This document shows positions 32,702-44,451 of a DNA stretch of 64,000 nt, piece by piece (position 1 is the stretch's first letter; every line of letters begins with the position of its first letter). Source of the DNA: Pseudopyrenochaeta lycopersici. Taxonomy: Eukaryota; Ascomycota; Dothideomycetes; Pleosporales; Pseudopyrenochaetaceae. A program made the translations under genes and the position numbers. The notes under the pieces were generated by a model. That model ran no database searches, was not told where the DNA came from, and was given only the letters and a program-made list of their open reading frames with translations. The stretch covers positions 992,001 to 1,056,000 of the forward strand of contig NHZP01000015.1 of the NCBI GenBank assembly GCA_003313425.1, written 5' to 3'.

Positions 32702-35700
32702 TCAAGTGTACTGCCTCATCGCATCACGATACCCCTTGCCACCGCGCATATCGTCTTCAAAAGCCTCTGCGACCTCTAGCACACGCTTGATGTGCTCCAT
32801 GCTGAACACATCCTTCTCGGCAAGCGCAATGGATTGACTCGTTTTGACCATGTTTTTAATCTGGCATCTTCGTCAGCAACTGTTGTTCGACTGTGGCTGC
32901 GCTGATGCCGCGCAACCTAAACGATCAAATACTCACCTGTCGCCCGTTCATGACCCGCTTACTCAACTCATTATAGTCTGCCTCGGTAAACAGCTTGACC
33001 TTGTTTCCTGCCTCCAGAGACATCTTCTCCACCTTGCCAACATGATGTTGCCAGATCTTTTTCCTCGCCTTGGCCGGCAAGTTCTCATACCGAATACCCA
33101 TATGGATCCTGCTCTGGAACGCCTCATCAAACGTCTCCACTCTATTGGTGGTGAGAAACAGAATGCCCTGGTAGTACTCTGTCAAGCGCAAAAACACCGA
33201 CACTAGGCTGTTTCGGTGGATATCATGCGGTTGACGGGCCTCGAGAAACACATCTGCTTCGTCCAGGAGCAGAATAGCACCCCATGAGTGTGTAATGTCC
33301 ATTATACGGTTGAGGTCTTGCTCCAGGCTCTTCGAATTAGTACCCAATTCACCAGCAGAGACTGCATACAGTGGACATTTTAGGTATTCGGCAATAGACT
33401 CGCCCGTGAGCGTCTTGCCTACACCAGGCGGGCCGTGCAGAACGACGTTGAGGCCCTTGCCTTTGCCTTGAATCACGTCGTCGATAGTCTTTGCCGCATT
33501 GAAGCGGTGACTACTCACGAGACCTTTCAGATTCTGCTTGATATGGTCGGGGAGGACGAGTGACTCAAAGGCCTCATCGTTCCATTTGATATCGTCGATA
33601 CCGGAGAGGGAAAATTCAAGCCAAAGCTTTTCCGAAAATGAGAAGCCCAGAACGACTGGAGAAGCAATGAGCAACTCCTCTTCCGTGAAAACATAGCGCT
33701 TGCTATCCTGACCATCGTCGTCGCCTTCAAGCCCACTATCAGATTTAACGCCCGTCTCCTTGTCGATGACGCTTTGCCGTACTCGAATTGGATACTTCCT
33801 ACCCTTCTTATCTTTCCACATTATAATTTTCAATTTGTCCGATTCTTTTTTATCTTCTCCTTCCTCGTCTTCATCAGAGACGCAGCAACAATCTTCATCC
33901 TCTTCGCCGTCTCCCTCTTCTTCTTCCTCATTGTGATCCAGCTCGTCGTGTTTAATGTAAGAAAGCGAGTAGTTTGGGTTAATGCGCCGGAAGATGGCAG
34001 GATCGATCATGACGCGACCATTGATGTTGAATCTGATGATTGATAGTTTATGCTTCATGTAGGCGATGCCTTTCTGCAGACGGTAATTCATGCCCTGCAG
34101 AGCCACAAACTTGATGCCACGCTGAATGAGCTGCTTCTTGATGCCCTATGTGGTGGTTAGTTTGCGCTTTTCACATTACATAGATTTTGAATTACACTTA
34201 CCACTGCATCCTTGTGGTACTTCAGTGGATAAGCTGCCAAGCTGGTAATTCTTTTATGGCCCTTGAAAGCCTGTATCATGACCTGGTGGTCCCCGAGGCC
34301 AAAAGCCTTGCCATCGTATTCTAGATACTTGCCGTCGACAACACATGACTTAATTCCAGTCATCCAACTCTCATATTCGTACGAGAATTCAACCTTGAAA
34401 CACCGCGGATCGTCCTTGTTGGTATATGTGGGCGTGAAAGCGATAGTGTTCGGCTTGAAAAGGGCCCAAACGAGGTCGTAGGTGATCGTACCTGCTTTTA
34501 ACATAGGCTTTAAGGCTTTACGCGTCGCATCGTAGTCCTCATCGATGTAATTCAAGAGAAGCTTGCATTGGGCGATTTGTTGAGCCAGCTCTTTCTTAGC
34601 TTTTGATTTCTTAGCTTTCTTTTTCTTTGGCTTCAGTGTCTTCTTGATATATTTCTTGATCTCGTCATAGTAGTGGAAGAGTGTATGCGGATCAATTTGC
34701 GGCGTGTCTTCGACTAAACTGATGCTCTTGCACTCCTTGAATACTTCCTGGAGTGCGTTTCGGAGGACCTTCGATTTGATGTCTACCTGCGTCTCCTTGT
34801 ATTTGCCCTCCCAGTCAAGTCGCCTCCGCACCGTGAAGACGCAGTCAAACTCATCGATCTGGTCTGTATTACTCTCGACCAGCTTCCAATCACGGATTTT
34901 CATGTCGTAGACCTGATCCACGCGCTTAAATTCGAGAGCATTCTTCTTTACGGGCTTTTCAAGCTTGGTAGCACCGGCTACGGCAAGGGCAGCAGCCTGC
35001 TTCAGCTGGAGCGTCTTCAAAATATTGCTGATCTTTGTGACCTGTGTATCTATATCATCTCCAGTAGAGGGGGATTCAATTGGTACGCCCGGCGGCGCGG
35101 GAGGGGGTTTTCCCTCGGCGGACGACGCATCTGATGAGGAGGATGAGCTGGCTGCCTGCTTTGACCTCTTGTTCTTGCGTTTCGCTTTCTCTTTGGCCCA
35201 CTTCCGCTTCGACTTCTCATCCAGGTCGGAATCACTACTGGACAAGCTGGACGAGCTGGACGAGCTAGACGACGAATCGGAGTTACTGTCATCGCTGGAG
35301 CTGATAACCTTCCTACTCTTCCGCTTCTTACCTTTTGCTCGTAGGGCCTTGCGTCGACTCTTCCTGTCCTCGACTTCCGATTCAGAGATCGAATCTGATG
35401 AGTCGTCAGAGCTTGAGTCTTCACTTGTAGATTCATTCTTTTTGGTCTTGCTCTTCTTGGTCTTCGCCTTGATTTTCTGCTTCTTCTTGGCTAGGCCCCG
35501 TTTCACAGCCAGCCTTTGTTTCCTCTTCCGCCTGGCCTTCTCAACCTCGCTGCTGTTATCTGAATCACTTTCACTATCCGCGTCACTGGTGTCCGTGCTC
35601 AAGCTCTCCTCTACTTTGAGCTTTGACTTCTTCATCAGCTGCTTGCCCTTTTTGTCAGGCTTCTTCGCGCTGACCGGGTCAACTTTGGCATCATCGGCTG

Positions 35701-35950
35701 GCGGCGTAGGGCCTTGCGATTCTTGGTCCTCGACTTTCTGGGTCTCTTCGACTACCTGAGCCTCTATCTTCTCTTGCGAAGATTCCATGTCCGGATCAAC
35801 GTGCAACGAGATATTGTCAGGCTCAGAAACTACCGACGGGGTAGGGACAACCACTGGCGAAGAAGATGAGGTATCTGATAATTTCGTGTTTGCCTGGTGA
35901 GGTAAAGGAACAATGACAGAATTTGCCGTCGTGTTGTCTTGACTGATCAT
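32702..35950 (-). CDS. AAA-family ATPase with long Ser/Lys/Asp-rich N-terminus
   Basis: Exons (high to low) 34202-35950, 32937-34145 and 32702-32860 (introns 56 and 76 bp), giving 1038 residues. Residues 1-330 are low-complexity: alternating acidic serine runs (SSSSSS, DSDSD) and lysine/arginine blocks, like nuclear SR/acidic proteins. Residues about 345-640 form the central domain found in fungal AAA proteins (DUF7025-like, with the motif WKLVES and later FKGHKRITSLAAYPL). A second acidic Glu/Asp stretch follows (about 650-690). The single AAA module has Walker A GPPGVGKT at 821-828, Walker B LLLDEAD at 875-881, and TTNRVETFDEAFQSRIH as the sensor/arginine-finger region. The last exon supplies the C-terminal helical lid. 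This family is expanded in filamentous ascomycetes and its substrate is unknown. Confidence 0.88.
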
Positions 35951-37379
35951 AAGTCGAGTAATGAACACACTGGTTCTTCGATTGAATGATCTTCTATGCT
36001 ATTGCTCAACCGCTCAGCGGGGCACTTGATATCCAATAAATGCTTGAATGCTTAAAATCGATCAGGGCTGATGGAAGGGAAGGAGAAGATAAGCTCTCAC
36101 AAACCTTTTATCCGCACGAGGTGACAGTGCTGCCTGGCATCTAAAGATCTACTCACCACAGCCTTGCGTGCTATCCAAAATCTCACACACACCACTTGAA
36201 GTCTCCAGCTCTTGTATCTCCTACAACAGTCAGACCCTTACCCCGCACGACCGACTCAGAGCCTGGCAATTGGTGAACACTGCGTCGGTGTTCAGCTGCT
36301 ACAATAATATCTCTCGTTACACGGTTGGACGTGTTGTGGCCGCAATTATACTCGGCAACCCCACCTATGGGTATATTAGTACGCATCGCGGTGACCTCAG
36401 GCCGCACCCACCTGGTGTCAGCTTCGTAGCCCAAACCTGCTGCCTAATTTTCCACCACCACCCTTTGACAGAAATAAACTGTTACAAATTGGTTCGATCA
36501 GGCTGGATGTCATGGAGTGGTTTTGGCCCAACCGGTGAGTCGACAGCTAATGTAATAGGAGGATGTTTGCTCAGCCTTGTATTACGTGCTTTCAGCCTCG
36601 GCGATATGTATCGCCACGCTTGCTCAATCCGATATCCAGTTGCTATCTCTTTCAAAAGGACTGATTTGTTCCCCTTATGGTGAAGCAAAACAGAGTTCAC
36701 AAGAGTGTTTCAATGGCTGCGCGCCCGCTCTTAAACAAACACGGTCGTTGTGTGGCGCTGGCGCTGCCGGCCTCTCCTTCCGGGCAGGCGGCCCTGATAC
36801 ATCAATGCACACGTGTATTGTCATTTTGGTGTGCCACGGTTGCTTGTGTTCCCATGAGTGCTTGGTCGAGCACAGGTGGTCGGTCGTGTGTGTCCGTCAC
36901 TGGCTACAAGTTTCTGCAAGTGATACATAGGGTAATTCGCTAGCTGCATTGGCCTCACCGCTTTGGCAACGAGAAGGATGTTTCGCCTCACTTTCAAGTC
37001 TAACAATAACAGTGCATCATGGTTATGCCGTTTGTGCAATAATCAGTAATGGACATGGCAGTGAAGTTGATGTTGGACAGATGAAAGGCTAAGCAATTCG
37101 AAAGCAAATGGTATATAATCCGCGAAGCAAAAGCAAACACCAACCTCTCTTTCTTTCAAAATAAACCGTGTACCGTCGCAGAATGCTCATGCACCTTATT
37201 TTCCAACGCCTCGTCGATGCACACTGCACGCTGCAAATGTACGAGAACAACGCTTCGTGCGTGTTTGTGATACGCTGGCTAGACGCCGAAAAACGCCCCC
37301 ACCTTGTCAATCCCAACCACACAGCTCCTCGAGGTGACGCATCGAAATTGCTGCTGCAGACCAGAAACTGATGAGACTG
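35951..37379. other. Intergenic region, no gene seen
   Basis: About 1.4 kb. Several frames of 70-170 codons exist, but none has recognisable motifs or credible splice context. Confidence 0.45.
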
Positions 37380-39318
37380 CTATGAACTCATCTTCTTCTT
37401 GCCCATGTGGAGATGGCCCAGCGCATGTTCCTTTGCATTCTTCATCTCGCTTTCGGGTCGTCCGTCAGGTAGTTCGCTAGTGGACGCTGCTCCTGAGATG
37501 TGATACTTCAGTCCTTGTACAATTCCCTCAACCTGGCCGCCGCTCTTGTGGGACCCAGATGTCTGATCTTGTGGTCTTGAATCGCTTTCTGTGCTACCAG
37601 GAGCGTCCGCATGACTTGGCAACGCAGGATCTTGGGCAGAGGCTGCCGGGCCGTTCCCGCTAGCCTCGGCGTTGGTCCAAGGACTCGGAAGTTTGAGAAC
37701 CTCCTCGCCATTTGGGCCGTGGGATCGGACGTCTTTTGTGTCGCTGTCGTTGCTATCATTGCTGTCCCTTCTTTTTGGCGCTGTGACTATGGTCTCGTTC
37801 TTCTTGTTTTGGCTTCTGACACTGCTTGCTCTGCTGATTTCTGCTTGCGAATCCGTTGGACTCCCTGTTCGAACGCCCAGATCTTTACCCTCACTGGGCT
37901 CCACGCCTTTCGTGCCCCTCCAGTCAGCAGGACCGGATTGCTGGACCTCTTCGCCTTCTTTTGGCTCCGTGATGATTATGCCGGGGCGTCCTTCGTCAGC
38001 ATTGAGAGCACGCCACACAACGGCTATCCGCTCAAACGCTTGGGTGCCTTTGCGTGATGAGCCCTTGATGCCGTCCATGGCCTCCCACACAATTTCAAAG
38101 ACGCCTGATTCGTCAGCATTGCCGTTTTGTTCGGGTCCATTGCCCTCAAAATAAGCGTTGAACCAGACGTGTGCGACAGCGGTGACCATGGTGAGGTCGA
38201 AGGCGGCCTTGTTGCGGCGCTCGACATCGATGTTAATGTCGTTGGTGGGAAGGACGACGCGGGTTGAAGGTCGGAAGACGACGTCACCAGTGCCCAACGG
38301 GAGACTCTCTTGTGACGTCTTTCTTGAGGCAGCGGCACCATCCACATTGTCTGGTGTGTCCACTGAACATGGACTGGGGTTCTCCGTGTTGTGCTGTGGT
38401 GTCTGAAGATCCTTCTTGCTGGTGCTTGGGCCGAAGCCGTTCTTGTACATGACCTCCTGCACGGCCTGCGCCATGCCCGTAGTCTTGACCTCGCCCCTGA
38501 CAATTTCTATCTCGTCTTTTGTGAACGTGTGGAACTTCTTGATGAGCTTACCGTCCTCAACGAAGCCCTCGACCTGGATCTTGACGCCATCTCGAAGACC
38601 CCAGCAGTGGACTTCCAGGATCTCCACCTGGCGCTCGACGTACAGTTTGCCGTGCTTTGCCCAGCGGTCCACATAGCCTATCCAACGCAGCTGGCTGGGG
38701 ATGCTGACGCCTTTGCCCATGTTGGGCCGCATGCGTCGCTCGGTGAAGCGACTCAGGGCCTTGTGCACCGGCCAGCCCTCCTCACTGATGAGATAGCTGC
38801 AGCTCGCGGTGCCCGACCGGCCCTTGCCGGCCTTGCAGTGCACCACGACGACTCTGCCCTCCTTCTCGTGCAGCCAGTTGCGCATGCTGGCCATGATGTT
38901 GGGGATCAGGGCGAAGGGCGGGGGGTGGTGGTCGGGGAAAGGGTAGTGGTATACGCGGTTGTAGACCTCCGAGTCGGGGTAGCCCGTTCCTTCGGCGCGG
39001 AACTCCCATATGGCCCAGTCGTCGCCGTGCTTTGCGTCGAGAAACTTGACGAGCGAGTCGAGCGGGTTGCGGTAGGCGCGCTGGGGGTAGGTGCCGCTGG
39101 GGCCTGACGTGGCGATGACTGCTTTGCGGTTAGAGGGCGCCTGCCTGTGTAGGAGGGGGTCCAAGGCTATGTACTGTTGTCTGTGACATAGCACAGATCG
39201 AGGCCGGCTTCAGGGTGCCGGGCGCGAGGCCCAGCGACTATCTGGCGCAGAAGCGACGCCTGCTTGCAGATTAGCTTTGACGCAGGCAGAGCGAAGGGCT
39301 GTCAGTCTTGCGCACCAT
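37380..39318 (-). CDS. tep1: PTEN-like phosphoinositide 3-phosphatase
   Basis: Dual-specificity/lipid phosphatase of the PTEN family, which removes the 3-phosphate of PtdIns(3,4,5)P3. Exons (high to low) are 39316-39318 (ATG only), 39175-39259 and 37380-39118, giving 608 residues; both introns are 56 bp. After the one-codon exon, exon 2 reads ASLLRQIVAGPRARHPEAG then LDLCYVTDN, the canonical N-terminus; exon 3 restores IIATSGPSGTYPQRAYRNP. The P-loop HCKAGKGRSG has catalytic C124 and R130. A C2-like beta domain follows (about 195-400), interrupted by a Ser/Pro-rich insert. The last 180 residues are charged, Ser-rich and probably disordered. The ATG exon is inferred from a GTGCGC donor with a GCTAAT branch and CAG acceptor; no in-frame ATG exists nearby. 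Confidence 0.88.
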
Positions 39319-40175
39319 GTATCAGAGCGAATGGCTGGCTACTCGGTCGCGATGTGCCATGCCGCAGAGTTGTGGCCCCGTCTGCGACAAAAGGTGGGCA
39401 GCCACAGACTAGAGCCACTGGTGGAGTACGTCATCCCTGTTCGCTAACAAGGGCAAGCTTTCTGGTGCCTGAACCCTGCAGCCCCCACGTGCTTCGAACA
39501 AACACCTCCATCTCCCTTCGCTGCTCTCCCGGCTCTCACAGCGCCTCGCCTTCCTTCGCTGGTGCCATGGCGCCGTTTTCGTCTAAACCAGCCTCTACTC
39601 GTCTTGCACCCTCACTCTCTACTTTGCTTCTCCGCCAATATTGCTCCGTCGTGACCAGTAGCCCCATGCCGTCGTTCTGCCCTGCCAAATGTCTCAACCT
39701 CTGCCGACTTATCCGATGCGGCCAGGTCAATTTTCTACGCCAGCGCTCTCCAGACTCTGCTACCATAGCATTATCAGTGGAATAACCACGACCTTGCACA
39801 TCTAACCAGAAGTACTTTCGCAGCACCCATGCAAGAATTTTCGATCATCCGTGGTATGAACGTGGCTTCTGAATTAGACAACGGCAAGATGAGCTCTCCT
39901 CGTACCATATCTCAAACGCAGTAGGATGAACTGGTCTAGTGCCTGATACTGTTGTTGTATATAGCAAATGAAAAGGCCTCTCCCTCTCTTCATCACGTGT
40001 AATCGGGGTCTTAGCGTCGTTGCCTAGCGTTCAGAACTACGCCGCTGGTGGCCTTGCTGTATACTCAGATTTCAAATCTGCAAACGCCCAAACCTTCATT
40101 CTTCTCCACCAAAGTTGTTTCAAATTCAGCATTTCTATTAGCCTCGCCTTCTCCAAGTCTTTCGTTCCTGGCAAT
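39319..40175. other. Intergenic divergent region
   Basis: About 860 bp between the divergent tep1 and small Met-Gly gene. The frames seen on both strands around 39536-39826 overlap each other and show no motif. Confidence 0.45.
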
Positions 40176-40507
40176 ATGGGTCAAGGACACTCACAGCACC
40201 AACCAGACCGCCAGGCTACACCACCAGAGGCAGAGCTAGATTCAGGAGAGCGCGCTCAAGCGCAAGCGGAGGTAAACTAACTTAGTTTTCGTCACTCAGA
40301 CATATTAGCTGATGTAAAGCAAAGATGCGTGCAAAGCAACAAGCAGCGCTCGACAAACGATTCGCCAGTCAGCTGAAAAAGCCAGCCCCATCAGCGACTG
40401 CTAGTTCTCAAGCGGCAAAGAAGTCGACTGCGCTGGAGCAGATGAGCAAAGAAAATATAGGCTATCGAAATCTGGACGCGCAATCCGAGTTTAGGCGGTG
40501 GGACTGA
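40176..40507 (+). CDS. Small protein with potential N-myristoylation signal
   Basis: Exons 40176-40271 and 40325-40507 joined by a 53-bp intron (GTAAAC, branch GCTGAT, AAG), giving 92 residues. The start MGQGHSQ fits the N-myristoylation pattern MGxxxS/T approximately (Ser at position 6), so membrane attachment is possible. The rest is hydrophilic, Gln/Ala/Ser-rich, then a conserved-looking end QMSKENIGYRNLDAQSEFRRWD (Asn-Ile-Gly-Tyr-Arg core, terminal Arg-Arg-Trp-Asp). I do not recognise a named family. The splice signals and codon continuity support a real gene, but expression evidence would decide. Confidence 0.55.
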
Positions 40508-41019
40508 GTTGAAGTCTGTGAATGGAGGATACGGCGCCTGACATCACGGTCGGCTTGGCTGAGATCTGAGTTGTCTCATGCAACTGAGTACTACTTTGGT
40601 TCTGCGTTGTGGCAAACCCTGGATCTATGGGCATCTTGAGCTTGACAAAGAAAAGCGGTAGTGAACGTCAATGGTATCGGAGAACGCAAGACGGAGCCCG
40701 GAGGTTCAGAGGGGGGTAATTCGGGTTTTTACATGTACCAAGCACAAATTCATGCGAGTGCTAAAATTTTGGCCACGCAACAGGGGCAATTCCATGAACG
40801 TTCTTCTGCGTGTCGCAAAGAAGCCGGACAGACGAACAGAGAATGATGTGGAGCCGGCTATCGATTCCTCAGAGCGTTCCTGTCGGGAGCTAGTCTAGTT
40901 TCAGTTTAGTCAGTTACATAACCGTGGCGTCGGCCGCAGCACATCGGTTTTCGCATCCAGCTCATCCGGCGCGCTTTAAATGCATGCATGGTTCCAAGCA
41001 CATTCATCAGGTCACTGAC
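40508..41019. other. Intergenic region upstream of Zn2Cys6 gene
   Basis: About 510 bp, promoter of the following regulator. GCTTTAAATGC near 40973-40983 could serve as a TATA-like element. Confidence 0.4.
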
Positions 41020-42397
41020 ATGGCTGAACAACGCGTCGCAAAGCGCAAAACTCACACCAAATCACGGAAAGGCTGTTTCCAGTGCAAGCAGCGTCACACC
41101 AAGGTACGGGCTATCCCCTTACACGTTCACTACATGGTTCGCATTCTCCGTCAACCAATGAATGTAATTAAATTATTCGGTGCATTAAATTGTTACATCA
41201 ACTTCTTCAAGCGCTGCGAGGTCACTTCGTGTGGGCTATTGTCCACCACACCTTCTCGAAACCAGCTCATGTTTGCAGTGTAACGAAGCCCGGCCACGAT
41301 GCGCAAACTGTGTCCGCTTAGACATTCAATGCACATTTCCAACAGTATCAAACGGCTACTCTACATCACCCCATGGAAGTCCAGGCGACGCTTCCTCTTT
41401 CGTAGAACCAGGTCCTTCTGGCACCCCTGATTTAATCAACTCTGCGAACAGTTTCGAGCTTTCCTTGCCAGATATGCGCTTGGTGCACCATTGGACATCA
41501 AAGTGTTACAAGTCTATGCAGCCAACTTCGTCCGTCAGGTGTGAGGCATGGAAAAATGCCTTCATGGAATTGGGGTTTGAACACCCTTTTCTGCTACACG
41601 GCCTTCTTGCTCTTTCGGCCGTGCATAAAGCATCCTTCGCTCTGCCTTCAGATAGGCAAAGTCTTCTTCTACAGGCCAACCATCATATCGGTAGAGCCCT
41701 AGAAACGTACAGGAAACACTTGGAGGCCCCAAATGTTGAGACGGCCATACCAATGTTTATCCTGTCGTCTGTTCTGCTCACGTACAACTTCGGAATAGCA
41801 CAGGAGAGACCGGAAGACCCCATTGGCTCTCTGCACCATTGCTTCATGCTACTTCAAGGCATCAAAGTCGTCATCGTTCCTCATTGGCAACACATTAAGG
41901 AAAGCACTGTATTCGCAGCCATGACTGACGCGACTTCGCCTAATGATCTGGAAGCGTTAGACACTCTCGCAAGGAACGACAAAAGTCAGGAGATTTTGCG
42001 TCTTACAGAGCTGGCCGAGCTACTTATGGACATCCAAGATAGAGATGTTTGTACAGACGCCATCAACGAGCTTCATAAAACTTGGCTTCGGTTCCGCCAT
42101 ATAACTCCAGAACGCGACGAATACACGCTTCTCTTCGCATGGCCAGCCAATTTGAACAACCGTTTCTTTGATCTCCTTGCAGCTCACAATCCTGTTACCT
42201 GTATCATTACCGTCCATTTCGTCGCGATTTTGGCACAGGGCCGACAAGTTTGGTGGACTTCAAAGTGGCCTAGATGGCTCCTGGACGCCTCAGAGAAACT
42301 GTTGGAAGCAACCCCCGACCTCCTCCAGTGGTTAGATTGGCCACAGGAAATCATCAACCAAGCTTGGAGCGCAACAACTACACCAGCCTCTTCCTGA
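41020..42397 (+). CDS. Zn2Cys6 transcription factor, C6-type, 400 aa
   Basis: Exons 41020-41103 and 41279-42397, with a 175-bp intron that is long for this window. The zinc cluster spans the junction: CFQCKQRHTK in exon 1 and C-x6-C-x2-C-x6-C in exon 2, giving the canonical C-x2-C-x6-C-x6-C-x2-C-x6-C at about 19-46. Basic residues (KRKTHTKSRK) lie just before. The effector region (LPDMRLVHHWTSKCYKSM, later GFEHPFLLHGLLALSAVH) is typical of the short C6 regulators related to sterol-uptake control protein Upc2. An in-frame ATG 12 codons upstream (40984) is possible. The protein is nuclear; its targets are unknown. Confidence 0.85.
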
Positions 42398-44451
42398 GCT
42401 TTATTTGATGAGCCTTGCGGGCTTGCGGTGCTGTATCGCGTTGATTTTGTGTATTGATAGCCGCGAGCAAGTTCGCAGTCTATGGCATCCTCTTCAGCAA
42501 GGATTTGAGAGACCCTTTGAAGAGATTTAATAGCATAAGCGCTCCAAAACCAAGGTCGAATCTTTGCTGGAAGGACATGCTGCAGAAACCTAAAAGGTCC
42601 CTGCTGTTAGTTTGTGCGAATCGGTCTGAAAGTTTAGTTCTTTCCCGGTTCTTTGGTTGAGATTTGGGTTCATTGAACGAAATCGTTCTGAGTAATGCCG
42701 AGGGTAATGCTCGGAGGCAGCTAAGCTTACGAGGAATGGTTCAATTTCAACACAGCTTTGGCCTGAGGGAAAGCCACCTTGGTGGCCGTGCAATCCTCAT
42801 TCCGCTTTCCGAGGGGTGGACTGCTTATTTATTGCGCAACAATCTTTCGCTAAGCCGAGATTTCAAGCGGAGATCGCCGGAGTCGAATACGCCCGATACG
42901 GTTTCGAATAAAGAGGCAAGAGAATAGAAAAGATTTCGGTACTCAAGACTCTTGCAAGCTTAACGTATAACGAAGGTCTTTGCAATATGCATCGTGTACG
43001 GTAACAGAACCGAGGAAGTCGTAATGCAGCCAACAAGTAGAGACGGCGACGACCTCCTCAAACTCTTGAGTTACACTTGCCCACCAAAGAATCGGCCTGT
43101 CTTCAGAGGTTCGTTTGACAAACAAATTAGCTGCAAAGCGCCTCTCCTAGCGGGGGTTCGTCACATCGATTTCAAGCAAATCAAAGATGCATCTTCTATA
43201 TCTGACGTTTGAAGATTCCAGTAACATGAGTCAGCTAGGATAAAGTACTCCAAGTGCCAGATTCGAAAGAACCAGGAGCCATGAGCTTGTGACAGAGAGG
43301 GGGGGGGGGGGAAGGTCTGGAAAGGGCTCTTATTGAGTTTCGGGTTTTATAGGTGTTTATAGATTTTAGAAATTTGTATACTCATTAAACACCAATCTGG
43401 ATTGCATACCTGAAGGACACTCTGAAAACATTTCTAAAGCACAGGTCAAACTTCAGGAATACAACGACAGGTTCGATATCTTCTCCCTCCCATTCCGTCA
43501 TCGATTGGCAATTATTGCACTGGTAGCCCATTTAGCCTCGCATGCGTATTAGCTTGCCGGTAGTTTCTCTCTGGTCGTTTGATTAAATGAACAATTGAGG
43601 TCGTTCTGATCAGCTGTCCAACAGATCAAAGGAATCAGCGACCTCGTGACCTCGAATGAATGAAAGCTATCGACGCCTCATGACAAAGTGAACGACAACA
43701 AGGCTGGCTGAGTACTGCGGCACACGCGGTTATGGCTCGTGGGGTCAATTCATCGAGTATTGTAAGAGAGGCACAAGTATAAGAAGATTCTATCGACGAT
43801 GACATTTAATAATTTTGTCGCTGCATCAAAACCGGTACAACAAGCGTTGAAGAATAGGGTCAGGGGACGAGTCATATTCCCACATCCGACATATCATTGT
43901 ACAATGGGATTTGTCGGTGTGACGCCATACCCTAAACCACTCCTCTGAGCTATTCCCGAGTATCTAACACATTTCAAGATTCCTACATGCGATCGAAAAG
44001 GGGGTAAATGGGATAGTATGGTAGTCTGAGCAGTAGGACTGAGTCAAAAGGATATCATGGACCTGACGAGGAAAGAACGGCGACCTCATGACACCTTTTG
44101 TGCCATAAATCTGTTTGATATGACATGGAAAAAAGTTGATTAGATATTCGATACAAACTCCTCCGCTTTGCAGATCGATGGCACTGGAATGCAAGTTCCG
44201 TAATGAATAGTGGAAGCCTTGGATTGGGTCAACCACGCCTCCTCTATGGGAAGAAACGCAAAGGTGACGATAAGAACGCCATGAACATGACTTACAAAAT
44301 ACAATACTCCTCGGGCGCCGTCTTCATTGTCTCATTATCCTGCATGTCTAGACATGCGACTCGTGCCTGCAAATATTCTCTATTGCTAGGGTTGCGGCGA
44401 TCTCAGTATATCAGATAATCATCCTTGGCGCGTGCCCCTCGATGAGATGCT
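42398..44451. other. Long intergenic region, no gene seen
   Basis: About 2.05 kb between the Zn2Cys6 gene and the bZIP gene's stop. It contains a run of G at about 43299-43311. Short frames only; nothing recognised. Confidence 0.45.

Noticed and set aside
34965..35759. 264-codon plus-strand frame opposite the AAA gene
   Set aside because: Antisense shadow of the Ser/Lys/Asp-rich region; leucine/serine-rich composition follows from the other strand.
36168..36683. 171-codon plus-strand frame in an intergenic region
   Set aside because: No motif, no splice context, low-quality codon composition.
38391..39107. 238-codon plus-strand frame opposite tep1
   Set aside because: Antisense shadow of the conserved phosphatase domain; no motif of its own.
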